43,196 bases of DNA from a marine gamma proteobacterium HTCC2089 (lineage in GTDB: Bacteria > Pseudomonadota > Gammaproteobacteria > Pseudomonadales > Azotimanducaceae): the NCBI GenBank assembly GCA_905182905.1, contig CAJJDH010000003.1:1-43196 (forward strand). The letters are read 5' to 3'. How positions within the stretch are numbered: position 1 is the first letter of the stretch; every line of letters starts with the position of its first letter. A program made the position numbers and the translations under genes. The notes beneath the pieces were generated by a model. That model did no database searches. It had not been told where the DNA came from and worked only from the letters and a program-made list of their open reading frames with translations. Below are positions 1 through 8,205 of this stretch, piece by piece.

Positions 1-16
1 AGGAGTCGTTAGGACT

Positions 17-1315
17 ATGAGCACACCGTTGGCGCAACGCTCGCAGGCAGAGCTAGAAAAATTACAAGAAGAATTGAGCGCAGCTTACAAAGGCCTTACT
101 GCGGCCCAGGGTGGCAACCAACTGAAATTAGACCTGAGCCGAGGCAAACCCGGAGCAGAGCAGTTGGATTTGAGTAACGGCTTAGAAGAGGCACTTGGCG
201 GCGACTTTTTTAGCGCAGACGGCACGGATACGCGCAACTATGGCGGCATACGCGGCATTAGTGAAGCGAGAGAACTAGGCGCGCAACTTATGGGCGTTCC
301 AGCCAATGAGATTATTGCTGGGGGCAACTCTAGCCTGACAATGATGCACCTAGTGCTTAGAACAGCCATGGATATCGGCCTATGGGGGGACCAGCGTCGC
401 TGGAGCAATTGCCCAACCGCAAAAATTTTGACCCCAGTACCCGGCTATGACCGGCATTTTGCTTTAGCCGAGCATTTCGGTTTAGAAATGGTCAACGTAC
501 CAATGAACGATGACGGCCCAGACATGCAGGCGGCCCTCGAATTGGTTGCCAATGATGACAACATCAAAGGCATTTGGTGCGTACCAAAATACGCTAACCC
601 TACAGGCTGCACCTACAGCGATGCTGTGGTCGATGCCATTGCGGCACTGCCGCAACACGCTAAAGCTGACGACTTTGTTGTTATGTGGGACAACGCTTAC
701 GCTGTGCATGATCTAGATGAGCACGGTGAGCAGCTCAAATCTATTCGTGATGCTGCAATAACAAAAGATACCCAAGCGCACATTGTGCAGTTTGCGTCGA
801 CATCTAAAATCACCCATGCAGGCTCAGGTGTTGCTTTTATTGCAGGGGCAGACAACGTGCTGGCCAATTTAGAAAAACACATGGCAGTTTTTACTATTGG
901 TCCAGACAAAGTGAATCAATTACGCCACGCGCGATTTTTGCAGGGTCGTTTAAAAGAACACATGGCAGCACACGCTGCAATCATCCGACCAAAATTTGAC
1001 TTAGTGTTGAAAAGTTTCGAGCAAGAATTGGGAAGCTTTGACATAGCCACATGGACTAAACCCAAGGGGGGCTACTTTGTTTCCTTAGACCTTCAGCCCG
1101 GCCTAGCCAAAGAAGTAGTAGCCATGGCAAAAGCTGTAGGTCTTACCCTGACGCCCGCAGGTGCAACGTTTCCTGGCGACCACGACCCCGAAGATCGAAA
1201 TATGCGAATAGCGCCTACCTTTGGGTCCTTAGATGAAATTAATGCAGCAATGGATATCCTGACGCTGTGTATAAAGTTAGCTAGCGTACGCAAGCTGGTT
1301 AGCGACCAAACTTAA
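17..1315 (+). CDS. PLP-dependent aminotransferase class I/II (alanine-glyoxylate aminotransferase-like)
   Basis: The 432-residue protein has the fold-type I PLP aminotransferase layout. The Schiff-base lysine is K264 in STSKITHAGSG. A cofactor-binding region (AGGNSSLTMMH) lies near residue 100, and a substrate/cofactor stretch (WCVPKYANPTG) near residue 190. The WCVPKYANPTG signature and the length fit the aminotransferase family often labelled alanine-glyoxylate or MocR-like aminotransferase (Pfam PF12897) rather than classical AspC. The amino donor cannot be read from sequence. Purine-rich AGGAG lies at the very start of the window, somewhat far from the ATG, and a weaker AGG is nearer. It is followed after 11 nt by rhlB, so the two are probably co-transcribed. 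It is a soluble cytoplasmic enzyme. I am sure of the family and unsure of the substrate. Confidence 0.85.
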   Translation: MSTPLAQRSQAELEKLQEELSAAYKGLTAAQGGNQLKLDLSRGKPGAEQLDLSNGLEEALGGDFFSADGTDTRNYGGIRGISEARELGAQLMGVPANEIIAGGNSSLTMMHLVLRTAMDIGLWGDQRRWSNCPTAKILTPVPGYDRHFALAEHFGLEMVNVPMNDDGPDMQAALELVANDDNIKGIWCVPKYANPTGCTYSDAVVDAIAALPQHAKADDFVVMWDNAYAVHDLDEHGEQLKSIRDAAITKDTQAHIVQFASTSKITHAGSGVAFIAGADNVLANLEKHMAVFTIGPDKVNQLRHARFLQGRLKEHMAAHAAIIRPKFDLVLKSFEQELGSFDIATWTKPKGGYFVSLDLQPGLAKEVVAMAKAVGLTLTPAGATFPGDHDPEDRNMRIAPTFGSLDEINAAMDILTLCIKLASVRKLVSDQT

Positions 1316-1326
1316 TTAGGTATTAC

Positions 1327-3012
1327 ATGTTAGAAGATAATGGCGAGACTCAAGATTTAGACAAGGCCAAAAAGGAAGCTGCAGCGGAAAAAGACGCTGC
1401 AACATCTACACCCGCAGCTCCTGCTACTTTAGCAGAGCCAATGAACGAAACTCAGGAAGCCCCTACTGATGTAGGCGCAAACGATACAACTGAGAGTTCT
1501 TTCGAAGATCCAGAGAAAGATACAGAGAAAGATACAGCGGAAGAAATACCGGAAGAAGTACCGGAAGAAACAGCAGATACAACGGACAACGCAGCAGCAG
1601 AAAACAGTGCTTTGGTTGAAGAAGTAGCTGTCGAGACAGCTGCAGAACCTGTAACCGAAGCTACCTCTACTGAAGAAGATGCTCCAGAAGAATTTGCCGC
1701 CGAAGAAGGCAGTGAGAACACAGAGCAAGCTGAGCCTTCTGAAAACGCGGCGGCAGCTGTGGCTGAAGTAACCGACGACGCTGCGGTGCAAGAGACCCCC
1801 AATGAAGCAGGCACTGAAAGTGAGTCTATTGATGAACCCGCAGCCCAGACATACGAACCGGTGCGTTTTCAAGAATTGGCGTTGCCAGATCCGTTAGTAG
1901 CCGCAGTAGACGAGCTAGGTTTCGAATTTTGCACGCCTATCCAAGGTAGATCTTTACCGTTCAGCCTATCCGACTACGATGTTACCGGTCAGGCACAAAC
2001 AGGTACCGGCAAAACTGCCGCTTTCTTAATTACGCTGTTTACGCGCTTCTGGGAAAATCCATTACAAACAGAACAACGAACCGGCACACCTCGAGCGTTA
2101 GTACTGGCGCCTACCCGGGAACTGGCTATGCAAATTGAGGGCGATGCGCAAAGTCTTAGCAAACACATGGGTATGCGCACAGTTTGCGTAGTGGGCGGCA
2201 TGGACTACGGTAAGCAACGCGAAGAACTAGAAGAAGGCCCGGTAGATGTATTGGTTGCTACACCTGGCCGACTGATCGACTTTGTCGAGCGTCGCGAGAT
2301 CAATTTGCGCGAAGTAGAAGTCCTGGTCATTGACGAGGCCGACCGCATGCTAGACATGGGCTTCATTCCAGATGTACGCCGCATTGTTTTACAAACACCA
2401 CACAAGCGTAAGCGGCAAACATTATTCTTCTCCGCGACATTCAACGATGCGGTCATGCGCTTAGCGCAATCTTGGACAATCGACGCAGAACATATCATTG
2501 TAGAACCTGAAAGCGTTGCTACCGATACGGTAGATCAGAAGTTCTGGTTGGTCGGTGCAAGAGAAAGACAAAAAGTTCTGTTTCAGTTCTTGTCACATGC
2601 GCAACCTGAGCGGGCTATTATATTTGCCAACAGACGCGATCAAACCCACCGCATAGTCGAGTTTCTCAGGAAAAAAGATATTCCTTGCGAGGCACTGGCC
2701 GGCGATGTGCCACAACGTAAGCGCATGGCAACCTTAGCCCGCTTCAAAGAGGGCAAGTTGCGCTATTTGATCGCCACAGATGTAGCTGGTCGGGGCATTC
2801 ATGTAGATGGCGTAACACACGTTATAAACTACGAACTACCAGATGATTCGGAAGACTACGTGCACCGCATTGGGCGCACGGGTAGAGCTGGAGCATCAGG
2901 CACATCTATTAGTTTTGTTTCTGAAGATGACGCCTTTAATCTACCGGCACTGGAAGAATACCTAGGCACGCGGATCAAATGCATCCAGCCTGACTTACTA
3001 CCCGATAGTTAA
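1327..3012 (+). CDS. rhlB: ATP-dependent RNA helicase RhlB with long acidic N-terminal extension
   Basis: A DEAD-box helicase of 561 residues. The core starts near residue 180 and carries every expected motif: Q motif (FCTPIQ, about 200), Walker A AQTGTGKT (223-230), PTRELA, TPGRL, DEAD (336-339), SAT, RAIIFANRRDQ, ATDVAGRG and HRIGRTGRAG (from 513). The C-terminal run LPDDSEDYVHRIGRTGRAGASG and the GQAQTGTGKT region are very close to E. coli RhlB, the degradosome helicase that unwinds structured mRNA for PNPase/RNase E. Residues 1-180 are a low-complexity, Glu/Ala/Thr-rich, strongly acidic and presumably disordered extension absent from the roughly 420-residue E. coli protein. The RhlB assignment is well supported. 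The role of the extension (RNase E docking, condensates or autoinhibition) is inference. Confidence 0.88.
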   Translation: MLEDNGETQDLDKAKKEAAAEKDAATSTPAAPATLAEPMNETQEAPTDVGANDTTESSFEDPEKDTEKDTAEEIPEEVPEETADTTDNAAAENSALVEEVAVETAAEPVTEATSTEEDAPEEFAAEEGSENTEQAEPSENAAAAVAEVTDDAAVQETPNEAGTESESIDEPAAQTYEPVRFQELALPDPLVAAVDELGFEFCTPIQGRSLPFSLSDYDVTGQAQTGTGKTAAFLITLFTRFWENPLQTEQRTGTPRALVLAPTRELAMQIEGDAQSLSKHMGMRTVCVVGGMDYGKQREELEEGPVDVLVATPGRLIDFVERREINLREVEVLVIDEADRMLDMGFIPDVRRIVLQTPHKRKRQTLFFSATFNDAVMRLAQSWTIDAEHIIVEPESVATDTVDQKFWLVGARERQKVLFQFLSHAQPERAIIFANRRDQTHRIVEFLRKKDIPCEALAGDVPQRKRMATLARFKEGKLRYLIATDVAGRGIHVDGVTHVINYELPDDSEDYVHRIGRTGRAGASGTSISFVSEDDAFNLPALEEYLGTRIKCIQPDLLPDS

Positions 3013-3047
3013 GGCGAGCTTGCGTCGCAGCGCTTTGGAGAAGATTT

Positions 3048-3911
3048 ATGACTGAACATCACTCAGACAGTACTGACATCCAAAGCGCACCTGCCGTCAC
3101 CCAAGTGGCGGTAGTACAGCACAACGCAGGGATAGATGTAGAAGCCAACTTAAGCAAATTAGAATTGCTCTCTAGCCAGGCTGCCAGCGAAGGAGCTCAG
3201 CTGGTCAGTTGGCCCGAAGCCTTTGCCTACCTCGGCCGCCACGATGGTAAAAAGGAAATACTAGAAACCCTTGAAGATGGCGGTCCTATTCTCAAACGCT
3301 GCCAGGACCTAGCACGCAAACTCAATTGCCAACTACTCTTAGGCGGTTTCCACGAAGCGATTCCTGAGGACCCTGACCGCTGCTACAACACTAGTGTTTA
3401 TTTAGATGAAAGCGGCAGCATTCGCGCCAGCTATAGAAAAATACACCTATTCGATGTGAGCATACCTAACGGGCCACAGCTGATGGAGTCCAGGCAAACT
3501 GCGCCGGGCGAGAAGGCCGTATGCGTAGAAACACCTATGGGCAGAGTTGGACTGACTATTTGCTATGACGTTCGTTTCCCAGCGTTGTACCAACGTTTGG
3601 CGGCCATGGGCGCGGTAGCCATGACTGTGCCATCGGCGTTTACTGCAACAACCGGTGCAGCCCACTGGCACACTTTACTGCGTGCACGGGCCATTGAAAC
3701 TCAAAGCTATGTCATTGCACCGGCGCAACACGGCGCCCATAGCGCCAATCGCGCTTCATTCGGCCATTCACTAATTGTCGATCCATGGGGTAAAGTGATT
3801 GCCGAGCTACCCGAAGGCGACGGCTACGTGATCGCTGGCGTGGATAGCGATGAAGTACATAGAATTAGGCGTGAAGTACCCAGCCTTGCCAATCAAAGAC
3901 CCATAGGCTAA
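3048..3911 (+). CDS. Carbon-nitrogen hydrolase, Nit family (deaminated-glutathione amidase-like)
   Basis: A 287-residue nitrilase-superfamily amidase with the complete Glu-Lys-Cys triad: E57 in WPEAF, K131 in YRKIHLFDV and C172 in TICYDVRFP. The KIHLFDV and CYDVRFP blocks are typical of the Nit1/Nit2/YbeM branch, whose members hydrolyse omega-amides such as deaminated glutathione or alpha-ketoglutaramate. Length matches the family. A purine-rich GGAGAAG lies just upstream of the ATG. It sits 35 nt after rhlB and only 4 nt before the AI-2E family gene, so it is probably an operon member. The exact substrate is open, but a metabolite-repair role is the most common one for this branch. Confidence 0.88.
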   Translation: MTEHHSDSTDIQSAPAVTQVAVVQHNAGIDVEANLSKLELLSSQAASEGAQLVSWPEAFAYLGRHDGKKEILETLEDGGPILKRCQDLARKLNCQLLLGGFHEAIPEDPDRCYNTSVYLDESGSIRASYRKIHLFDVSIPNGPQLMESRQTAPGEKAVCVETPMGRVGLTICYDVRFPALYQRLAAMGAVAMTVPSAFTATTGAAHWHTLLRARAIETQSYVIAPAQHGAHSANRASFGHSLIVDPWGKVIAELPEGDGYVIAGVDSDEVHRIRREVPSLANQRPIG

Positions 3912-3915
3912 CACC

Positions 3916-5025
3916 ATGGACAACTCAGCGGAGCAGCGTAAATCCTCAAGCAATAGCCAAGTTGTTATCTTGCTAGCAGCGCTTGTCATTATTGCGGCGG
4001 GGCTCAAGTCAGCCCAAGAAATTATGGTGCCGTTTTTATTGGCCGCTTTTATAGCAACCATCGCTGCAACGCCCATGTTTTGGATTCGCGCTAAGGGCAT
4101 ACCTGCCGGAATTGCGCTGACCTTAGTCGTGGTTGGCATATTCATCGCTTTGTTACTGATGGGCGCGGTAGCCACTCAATCAACCAGCGCCTTTATTGCC
4201 AAACTACCCTTTTACCAAGAACGACTTGTGAGCATTCAAAGTGAAGTTGTTCAAGCATTGGCAGGCTTCGGCATCCCTATAGACGTATCAACCGTACTAG
4301 AAGGTCTGTCTATTAGTTCTGCACTCAAATTTGCTGGCTCTACTTTAGCGAGCCTTGGCAATTTACTCAGCAATGGCTTTCTAATCATTCTCACAGTCAT
4401 CTTTATACTCGCTGAAGCCGCCAGCTTTTATCCAAAGCTAAGTTCAGTGCTGAGCAACCCTGAGCGAGATCTGGCTTACTTCAGTCGCTTTACCAACAAC
4501 ATGAACCGTTATATTGCGATCAAAACCTCAATGAGCCTACTCACAGGCGCATTGGTAACAGCCGCGCTTTGGATTCTCGACATCGACTTCCCTGTGCTTT
4601 GGGGTCTTTTAGCTTTTCTACTCAACTTTATACCCACCATTGGTTCAATTTTTGCCGCAGTACCGCCATTATTGTTAGCACTCATTCAGCACAGTCCAGG
4701 CGCAGCGGGGGCTGTCGCACTTGTTTTTTTCCTAATCAATATGGTCGTTGGTAATATTCTGGAACCGCGTTATATGGGCAAGGGCTTAGACCTCTCAACC
4801 CTAGTGGTATTTTTGTCCTTGATTTTTTGGGGTTGGATCTTAGGCACAGTTGGTATGTTTCTCTCAGTGCCGCTGACCATGACAGGGAAGATAGCCTTAG
4901 AAGCCAATCCGAGAACACTGTGGTTAGCCCAGTTATTGGGGCAAGGTGTAGATGATCAAAATGCTACAGTAGCCAACGTAGACCAAGCTGCGAATGACGC
5001 ACCTCCAGAAAATCCAGACCAGTAA
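3916..5025 (+). CDS. AI-2E family transporter (TqsA/PerM-like membrane protein)
   Basis: A 369-residue integral membrane protein with about eight hydrophobic segments. It has a pair near residues 15-85, then a soluble loop with FIAKLPFYQERLVSIQSEV, then a cluster of helices after residue 140 including LLAFLLNFIPTIGSIFAAVPP. The FLLNFIPTIGS and NILEPRYMGKGLDLS blocks are the hallmark of Pfam PF01594. Known members include E. coli TqsA, linked to autoinducer-2 export, and several proteins with Na+/H+ antiport activity, so the name does not prove AI-2 transport. No luxS gene is visible here. The start lies 4 nt after the amidase stop, which implies translational coupling. The C-terminal 30 residues are a hydrophilic tail. 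Confidence 0.85.
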   Translation: MDNSAEQRKSSSNSQVVILLAALVIIAAGLKSAQEIMVPFLLAAFIATIAATPMFWIRAKGIPAGIALTLVVVGIFIALLLMGAVATQSTSAFIAKLPFYQERLVSIQSEVVQALAGFGIPIDVSTVLEGLSISSALKFAGSTLASLGNLLSNGFLIILTVIFILAEAASFYPKLSSVLSNPERDLAYFSRFTNNMNRYIAIKTSMSLLTGALVTAALWILDIDFPVLWGLLAFLLNFIPTIGSIFAAVPPLLLALIQHSPGAAGAVALVFFLINMVVGNILEPRYMGKGLDLSTLVVFLSLIFWGWILGTVGMFLSVPLTMTGKIALEANPRTLWLAQLLGQGVDDQNATVANVDQAANDAPPENPDQ

Positions 5026-5039
5026 GAGCCCAACAACTA

Positions 5040-6128
5040 ATGAGTCAATTTGAACGACCTAACATAGCCGCCATGCAGGGATATAGCTCTGGCGAGCAAC
5101 CGCTAGAACAACAAACAATTAAGCTCAACACTAACGAAAACCCTTTTCCTGCCAGTCCCAAAGTTCAGGCTGCGTTGATGGAATTCGCCACGGCGGACCT
5201 CAGAGTTTATCCGCAACCTACAGCAGACAAATTGCGTGACGCTATTGCTGCGCAGCATGGTCTTACCCGCGACCACGTGCTTATTACTCACGCAGGCGAC
5301 GAAGCACTGCGGCTGGCAATCACCACCTTTGTTGAACCTGGAGGCACGTTAGGCACCACGGATCCTAGTTACTCGTTGTATCCGGTATTAGCAAAAATTC
5401 AGGACGCGAATATTCATGCGCTGGCGCTAGAAGAAGATTGGTCAATTCCAAAAAACTTCAGCGCAAATATGAGAGAACATAACGCCCAGCTAACTTGCAT
5501 AGTGAATCCTCATGCACCCAGTGGTCACCTTACGCCCTTGGCGAACCTAGAAACCATTGCACAAAATATCAGCGGCGTACTATTGATCGACGAAGCGTAT
5601 GTCGACTTTATAGATCCAGAATCAACTTATTCGACCTCTTCAACCAAGGCGTTAATCAATGCCAGAGAAAATGTGTTAGTACTGCGCACATTCAGCAAAG
5701 GCTATAGCCTAGCCGGGCTGCGCCTAGGATATTTACTTGGTGACCCGCAGCTGATTAAACCAATGCTGGAAAAGACCCGCGACAGCTACAATGTAGACAT
5801 GATAAGCCAAGCTTTAGGGCTAGCCGCAATAACGGATCAAGACTATGCAGCAGAAACTTGGCGTCAGGTGCGCGAGCAACGTCAGGTGCTCCAGCAGGCG
5901 CTAAATACGATGGGTTTCACTAGCCCAGCAAGCGAGGCAAATTTTTTGCTAGCAACGACGCCTGATGAAATAGATGCAGAAGGTTTGTACGAGGCGTTGA
6001 AAGCCAAGGGCATCTTGGTTCGTTACTTCCCTACTCAACGGCTTAAAGACAAGTTGCGCATTACCGTGGGTACAGTGGAACAAAACGAAAAATTGATATC
6101 TACCATACGCAAATTAATAACGCGTTAA
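5040..6128 (+). CDS. hisC: Histidinol-phosphate aminotransferase
   Basis: A 362-residue fold-type I PLP aminotransferase. HisC signatures are visible in order: KLNTNENPFPASP near residue 28, VNPHAPSGH near 160, DEAYVDF near 185, the PLP lysine K220 in RTFSKGYSLAGLRLGY, and RITVGT near the C terminus. The LNTNENP and RTFSKxxxLAGLRxGY pair is characteristic of HisC, which converts imidazole-acetol phosphate and glutamate to histidinol phosphate in histidine synthesis. No other his gene is nearby. It is therefore either an unlinked hisC or a HisC-like paralogue acting on an aromatic 2-oxo acid. The gene starts 14 nt after the AI-2E gene. Confidence 0.8.
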   Translation: MSQFERPNIAAMQGYSSGEQPLEQQTIKLNTNENPFPASPKVQAALMEFATADLRVYPQPTADKLRDAIAAQHGLTRDHVLITHAGDEALRLAITTFVEPGGTLGTTDPSYSLYPVLAKIQDANIHALALEEDWSIPKNFSANMREHNAQLTCIVNPHAPSGHLTPLANLETIAQNISGVLLIDEAYVDFIDPESTYSTSSTKALINARENVLVLRTFSKGYSLAGLRLGYLLGDPQLIKPMLEKTRDSYNVDMISQALGLAAITDQDYAAETWRQVREQRQVLQQALNTMGFTSPASEANFLLATTPDEIDAEGLYEALKAKGILVRYFPTQRLKDKLRITVGTVEQNEKLISTIRKLITR

Positions 6129-6162
6129 ACCCAAGCCTGTACAAGCAGATAAAGGGACTCCT

Positions 6163-6633
6163 GTGAGCGAACACTTAGTTAACAAAGAAAAAATTGCGAC
6201 TCTACCCACCGTCCGAGTACAGCACCAGTTTAACGACAATGCTATTCGTTCAACAAAAACACTGAGCTCAGCTGCGGGAATGCAACGCCTTGGCATACAT
6301 TTGGTCACCATTAGTCAGGGTAACGACTCAACAACCCACCATTACCATGATGCCGACGAGGAGTTCATTTACATCGTATCTGGCAGGGGTATTGCGCATA
6401 TTGGCGAAGAATCATTCGAGGTCGGCCCCGGAGATTTTATGGGTTTCCCAGCACCGTCTGAGGCCCACAGCTTGCATAACCCTAACCCAGAAGATTTGAT
6501 TTACCTGATGGGTGGAGAAGGTTGGCCCGTAGATGTAGTCCACTACCCTGAAATAAGACGGAGTATGACGCGCTCACACGGCAAACGCGCTTACAGTGAC
6601 TGGGATGATATTACACCGGTCAAAGGCCGCTAA
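6163..6633 (+). CDS. Cupin domain protein
   Basis: A 156-residue protein with a single cupin beta-barrel. Cupin motif 1 is seen as THHYHDADEEFIYIVSGRG, giving the usual His-His-Glu metal ligands. Motif 2 is GPGDFMGFPAPSEAHSL, with the fourth histidine. Start is GTG, preceded by AAAGGG; no ATG fits better. It is the last gene of the rightward run that begins with the aminotransferase, 34 nt after hisC. The all-ligand cupin suggests a metal-bound dioxygenase, isomerase or small-molecule binder. Sequence alone does not tell which. The C-terminal tail (RSMTRSHGKRAYSDWDDI) is basic and outside the barrel. Confidence 0.82.
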   Translation: MSEHLVNKEKIATLPTVRVQHQFNDNAIRSTKTLSSAAGMQRLGIHLVTISQGNDSTTHHYHDADEEFIYIVSGRGIAHIGEESFEVGPGDFMGFPAPSEAHSLHNPNPEDLIYLMGGEGWPVDVVHYPEIRRSMTRSHGKRAYSDWDDITPVKGR

Positions 6634-6667
6634 AGGCACCTGCACATTTGGCGAAAACTCTAAGGTC

Positions 6668-6684
6668 GAGTACCCTTCGTACTC
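6668..6684 (+). other. Small hairpin in the leader of the luciferase-like gene
   Basis: GAGTAC and GTACTC form a perfect 6-bp stem around the loop CCTTC. It lies in the 156-nt gap between the cupin and the luciferase-like gene. No T-tract follows, so it is not a standard terminator. A strong GGAGGAG at about 6709-6715 further on has no start codon at a useful distance. I see nothing else certain in this gap. Confidence 0.35.
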
Positions 6685-6789
6685 ACTCCACAATGCAGCA
6701 GGCATATTGGAGGAGAGAAACTAACATTTAGAGCACCAGTCATGACATTGGTCATGGCACTAGTGCAGCCGCAAATTATAGGAGGGGAT

Positions 6790-7695
6790 ATGACTCAACT
6801 ACCCGCAGTGAGCCTTGCCGCAGTGCCTGGGCGTCGATTACAAACCATCGAGATCGCTAAGAAAATTGAAAAGAAAGGTTTTCCAGGCATCTTTGGACCC
6901 AGCTTGGGTGACAGTCTTTCTCTGTGCAATGCCATAGCCTTAGCGACAACTGACGTTATGATCGGCACAAGTATCACCCCAATTTATACACGTAACGTGG
7001 CTGACTTTGCGCAAACTGCCGGATTCTTACATGAAGTATCTAATGGTCGCTTTCGCTTTGGTGTAGGCGTGAGCCACGCTCCCGCGTTAAATCGAATGGG
7101 CATTACTGCGGGTAAGCCATTGGGCGATATGCGCAAGTTTGTTGAGGACATGCACGCAGTACCGCGCGTTGGCGATATGCCACCCATAGTTTTAGCAACG
7201 CTGCGTGACAAGATGATTCAACTGGCTCAGGAAATCGGCGGCGGCATGGTATTTGCCAATGGCGCGCGTTCCTATATGAGTCATTCACTGGGCAACCTAT
7301 CTGCGGAAACCCGCAGCAATGACGACTTCTTCATTGGCAATATGATTCCCACTTGTGTCAGTGACGACAAAGCTGCCGCCGCAACAGTATGCCGCAAAAC
7401 ATTAACCAGCTATGCCTTCCTCCCAAACTACAGAAATTACTGGAAAGAGGCTGGCTTTGAAGAGGAAATGAATGGCGTAGAAGCAGCCATTGCTGAAAAA
7501 GACTATGACCGCGTACCCGAGTGTTTATCAGACCGCTGGCTTGCAGATACCACACTTTTCGGTAGTGCTAGCGAGGTGCGAGAGGGTATTGAGGCTTGGT
7601 TTGATGCTGGCATCAAAACTCCGATCATAGTGCCTTCGTCGGCATCCGGAGGTCAGATTAAGGCATTGGACGAATTCTTTGACCTCTGGGACTAA
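6790..7695 (+). CDS. Luciferase-like monooxygenase (LLM class) oxidoreductase
   Basis: A bacterial-luciferase-like TIM-barrel flavoenzyme, 301 residues from this start. Family blocks are PAVSLAAVPGRRLQTIEIA at the N terminus, IGTSITPIYTRN, RFRFGVGVSHAP and a C-terminal LFGSASEVREGIEAWFDAGI. I chose ATG 6790 because AGGAGGGG sits directly before it. An in-frame ATG at 6742 would add 16 residues but lacks a nearby ribosome site. Members of this class use FMNH2 or F420. F420 synthesis is uncommon in Gammaproteobacteria and no F420 gene is present here, so the common F420-dependent label should not be assumed. The end overlaps the start of the next gene by 17 nt. Confidence 0.85.
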   Translation: MTQLPAVSLAAVPGRRLQTIEIAKKIEKKGFPGIFGPSLGDSLSLCNAIALATTDVMIGTSITPIYTRNVADFAQTAGFLHEVSNGRFRFGVGVSHAPALNRMGITAGKPLGDMRKFVEDMHAVPRVGDMPPIVLATLRDKMIQLAQEIGGGMVFANGARSYMSHSLGNLSAETRSNDDFFIGNMIPTCVSDDKAAAATVCRKTLTSYAFLPNYRNYWKEAGFEEEMNGVEAAIAEKDYDRVPECLSDRWLADTTLFGSASEVREGIEAWFDAGIKTPIIVPSSASGGQIKALDEFFDLWD

Positions 7696-8191
7696 TACCC
7701 ACCTACGTAGAATTCGACTTATTAGACACGGTAGTGCCGAGCCGAGTCGATTCGGACAGTCAGATTACACAAGGCCGCTAGATCAGAGCGGCCTTGATGA
7801 TTTGCACAGCACTGCCCAACAGCTACGCACACGCAAAGAAAATACTGCAGATTGGTTGTGGACCAGTCCGGCGGCTAGAACTTTAGCCACCGCCCGCACC
7901 ATATCTACCGCTTGTCAGTGCCCTATGCAGTCGGTAGAAGACCTCTATTTAGCCAACCCAGAGTCAATACTCAGCATACTGCAGACCACCTCCGATGATT
8001 TTCAAGATGTAATTTTAGTAGGACACAATCCGGGCATTAGTGTTTTAGCTGGACTACTCGGCAATCCAACACTAACGATAGAGCTTGCGCCGTTAGGTAT
8101 CGCAGACCTAACATTTACGAGCTCTTGGCAAGATGTGAACTTTGGACGATGTAAGTTGGTTGCAAACTACGATCTTAAAGCGCACACCTGA
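7679..8191 (+). CDS. Histidine phosphatase family protein, SixA-like
   Basis: A 170-residue phosphoglycerate-mutase-type phosphatase. The RHG signature LIRHGSAE contains the phospho-accepting H17, and the second catalytic histidine is H116 in LVGHNPGISVLA. The short length and the VGHNPG block match SixA, which removes phosphate from phosphohistidine domains. The only plausible start before the RHG motif is TTG at 7679, inside the last codons of the luciferase-like gene. That suggests translational coupling. It ends 14 nt from the convergent methyltransferase gene with no evident terminator between. The target protein is not known. Confidence 0.82.
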   Translation: MTSGTNTHLRRIRLIRHGSAEPSRFGQSDYTRPLDQSGLDDLHSTAQQLRTRKENTADWLWTSPAARTLATARTISTACQCPMQSVEDLYLANPESILSILQTTSDDFQDVILVGHNPGISVLAGLLGNPTLTIELAPLGIADLTFTSSWQDVNFGRCKLVANYDLKAHT

Positions 8192-8205
8192 TCACTGGAG
8201 CATAG

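Noticed and set aside
1429-1872. 147-residue and 120-residue minus-strand frames opposite the acidic start of rhlB
   Set aside because: They are complements of a Glu/Ala-rich coding stretch with no start signal or family features.
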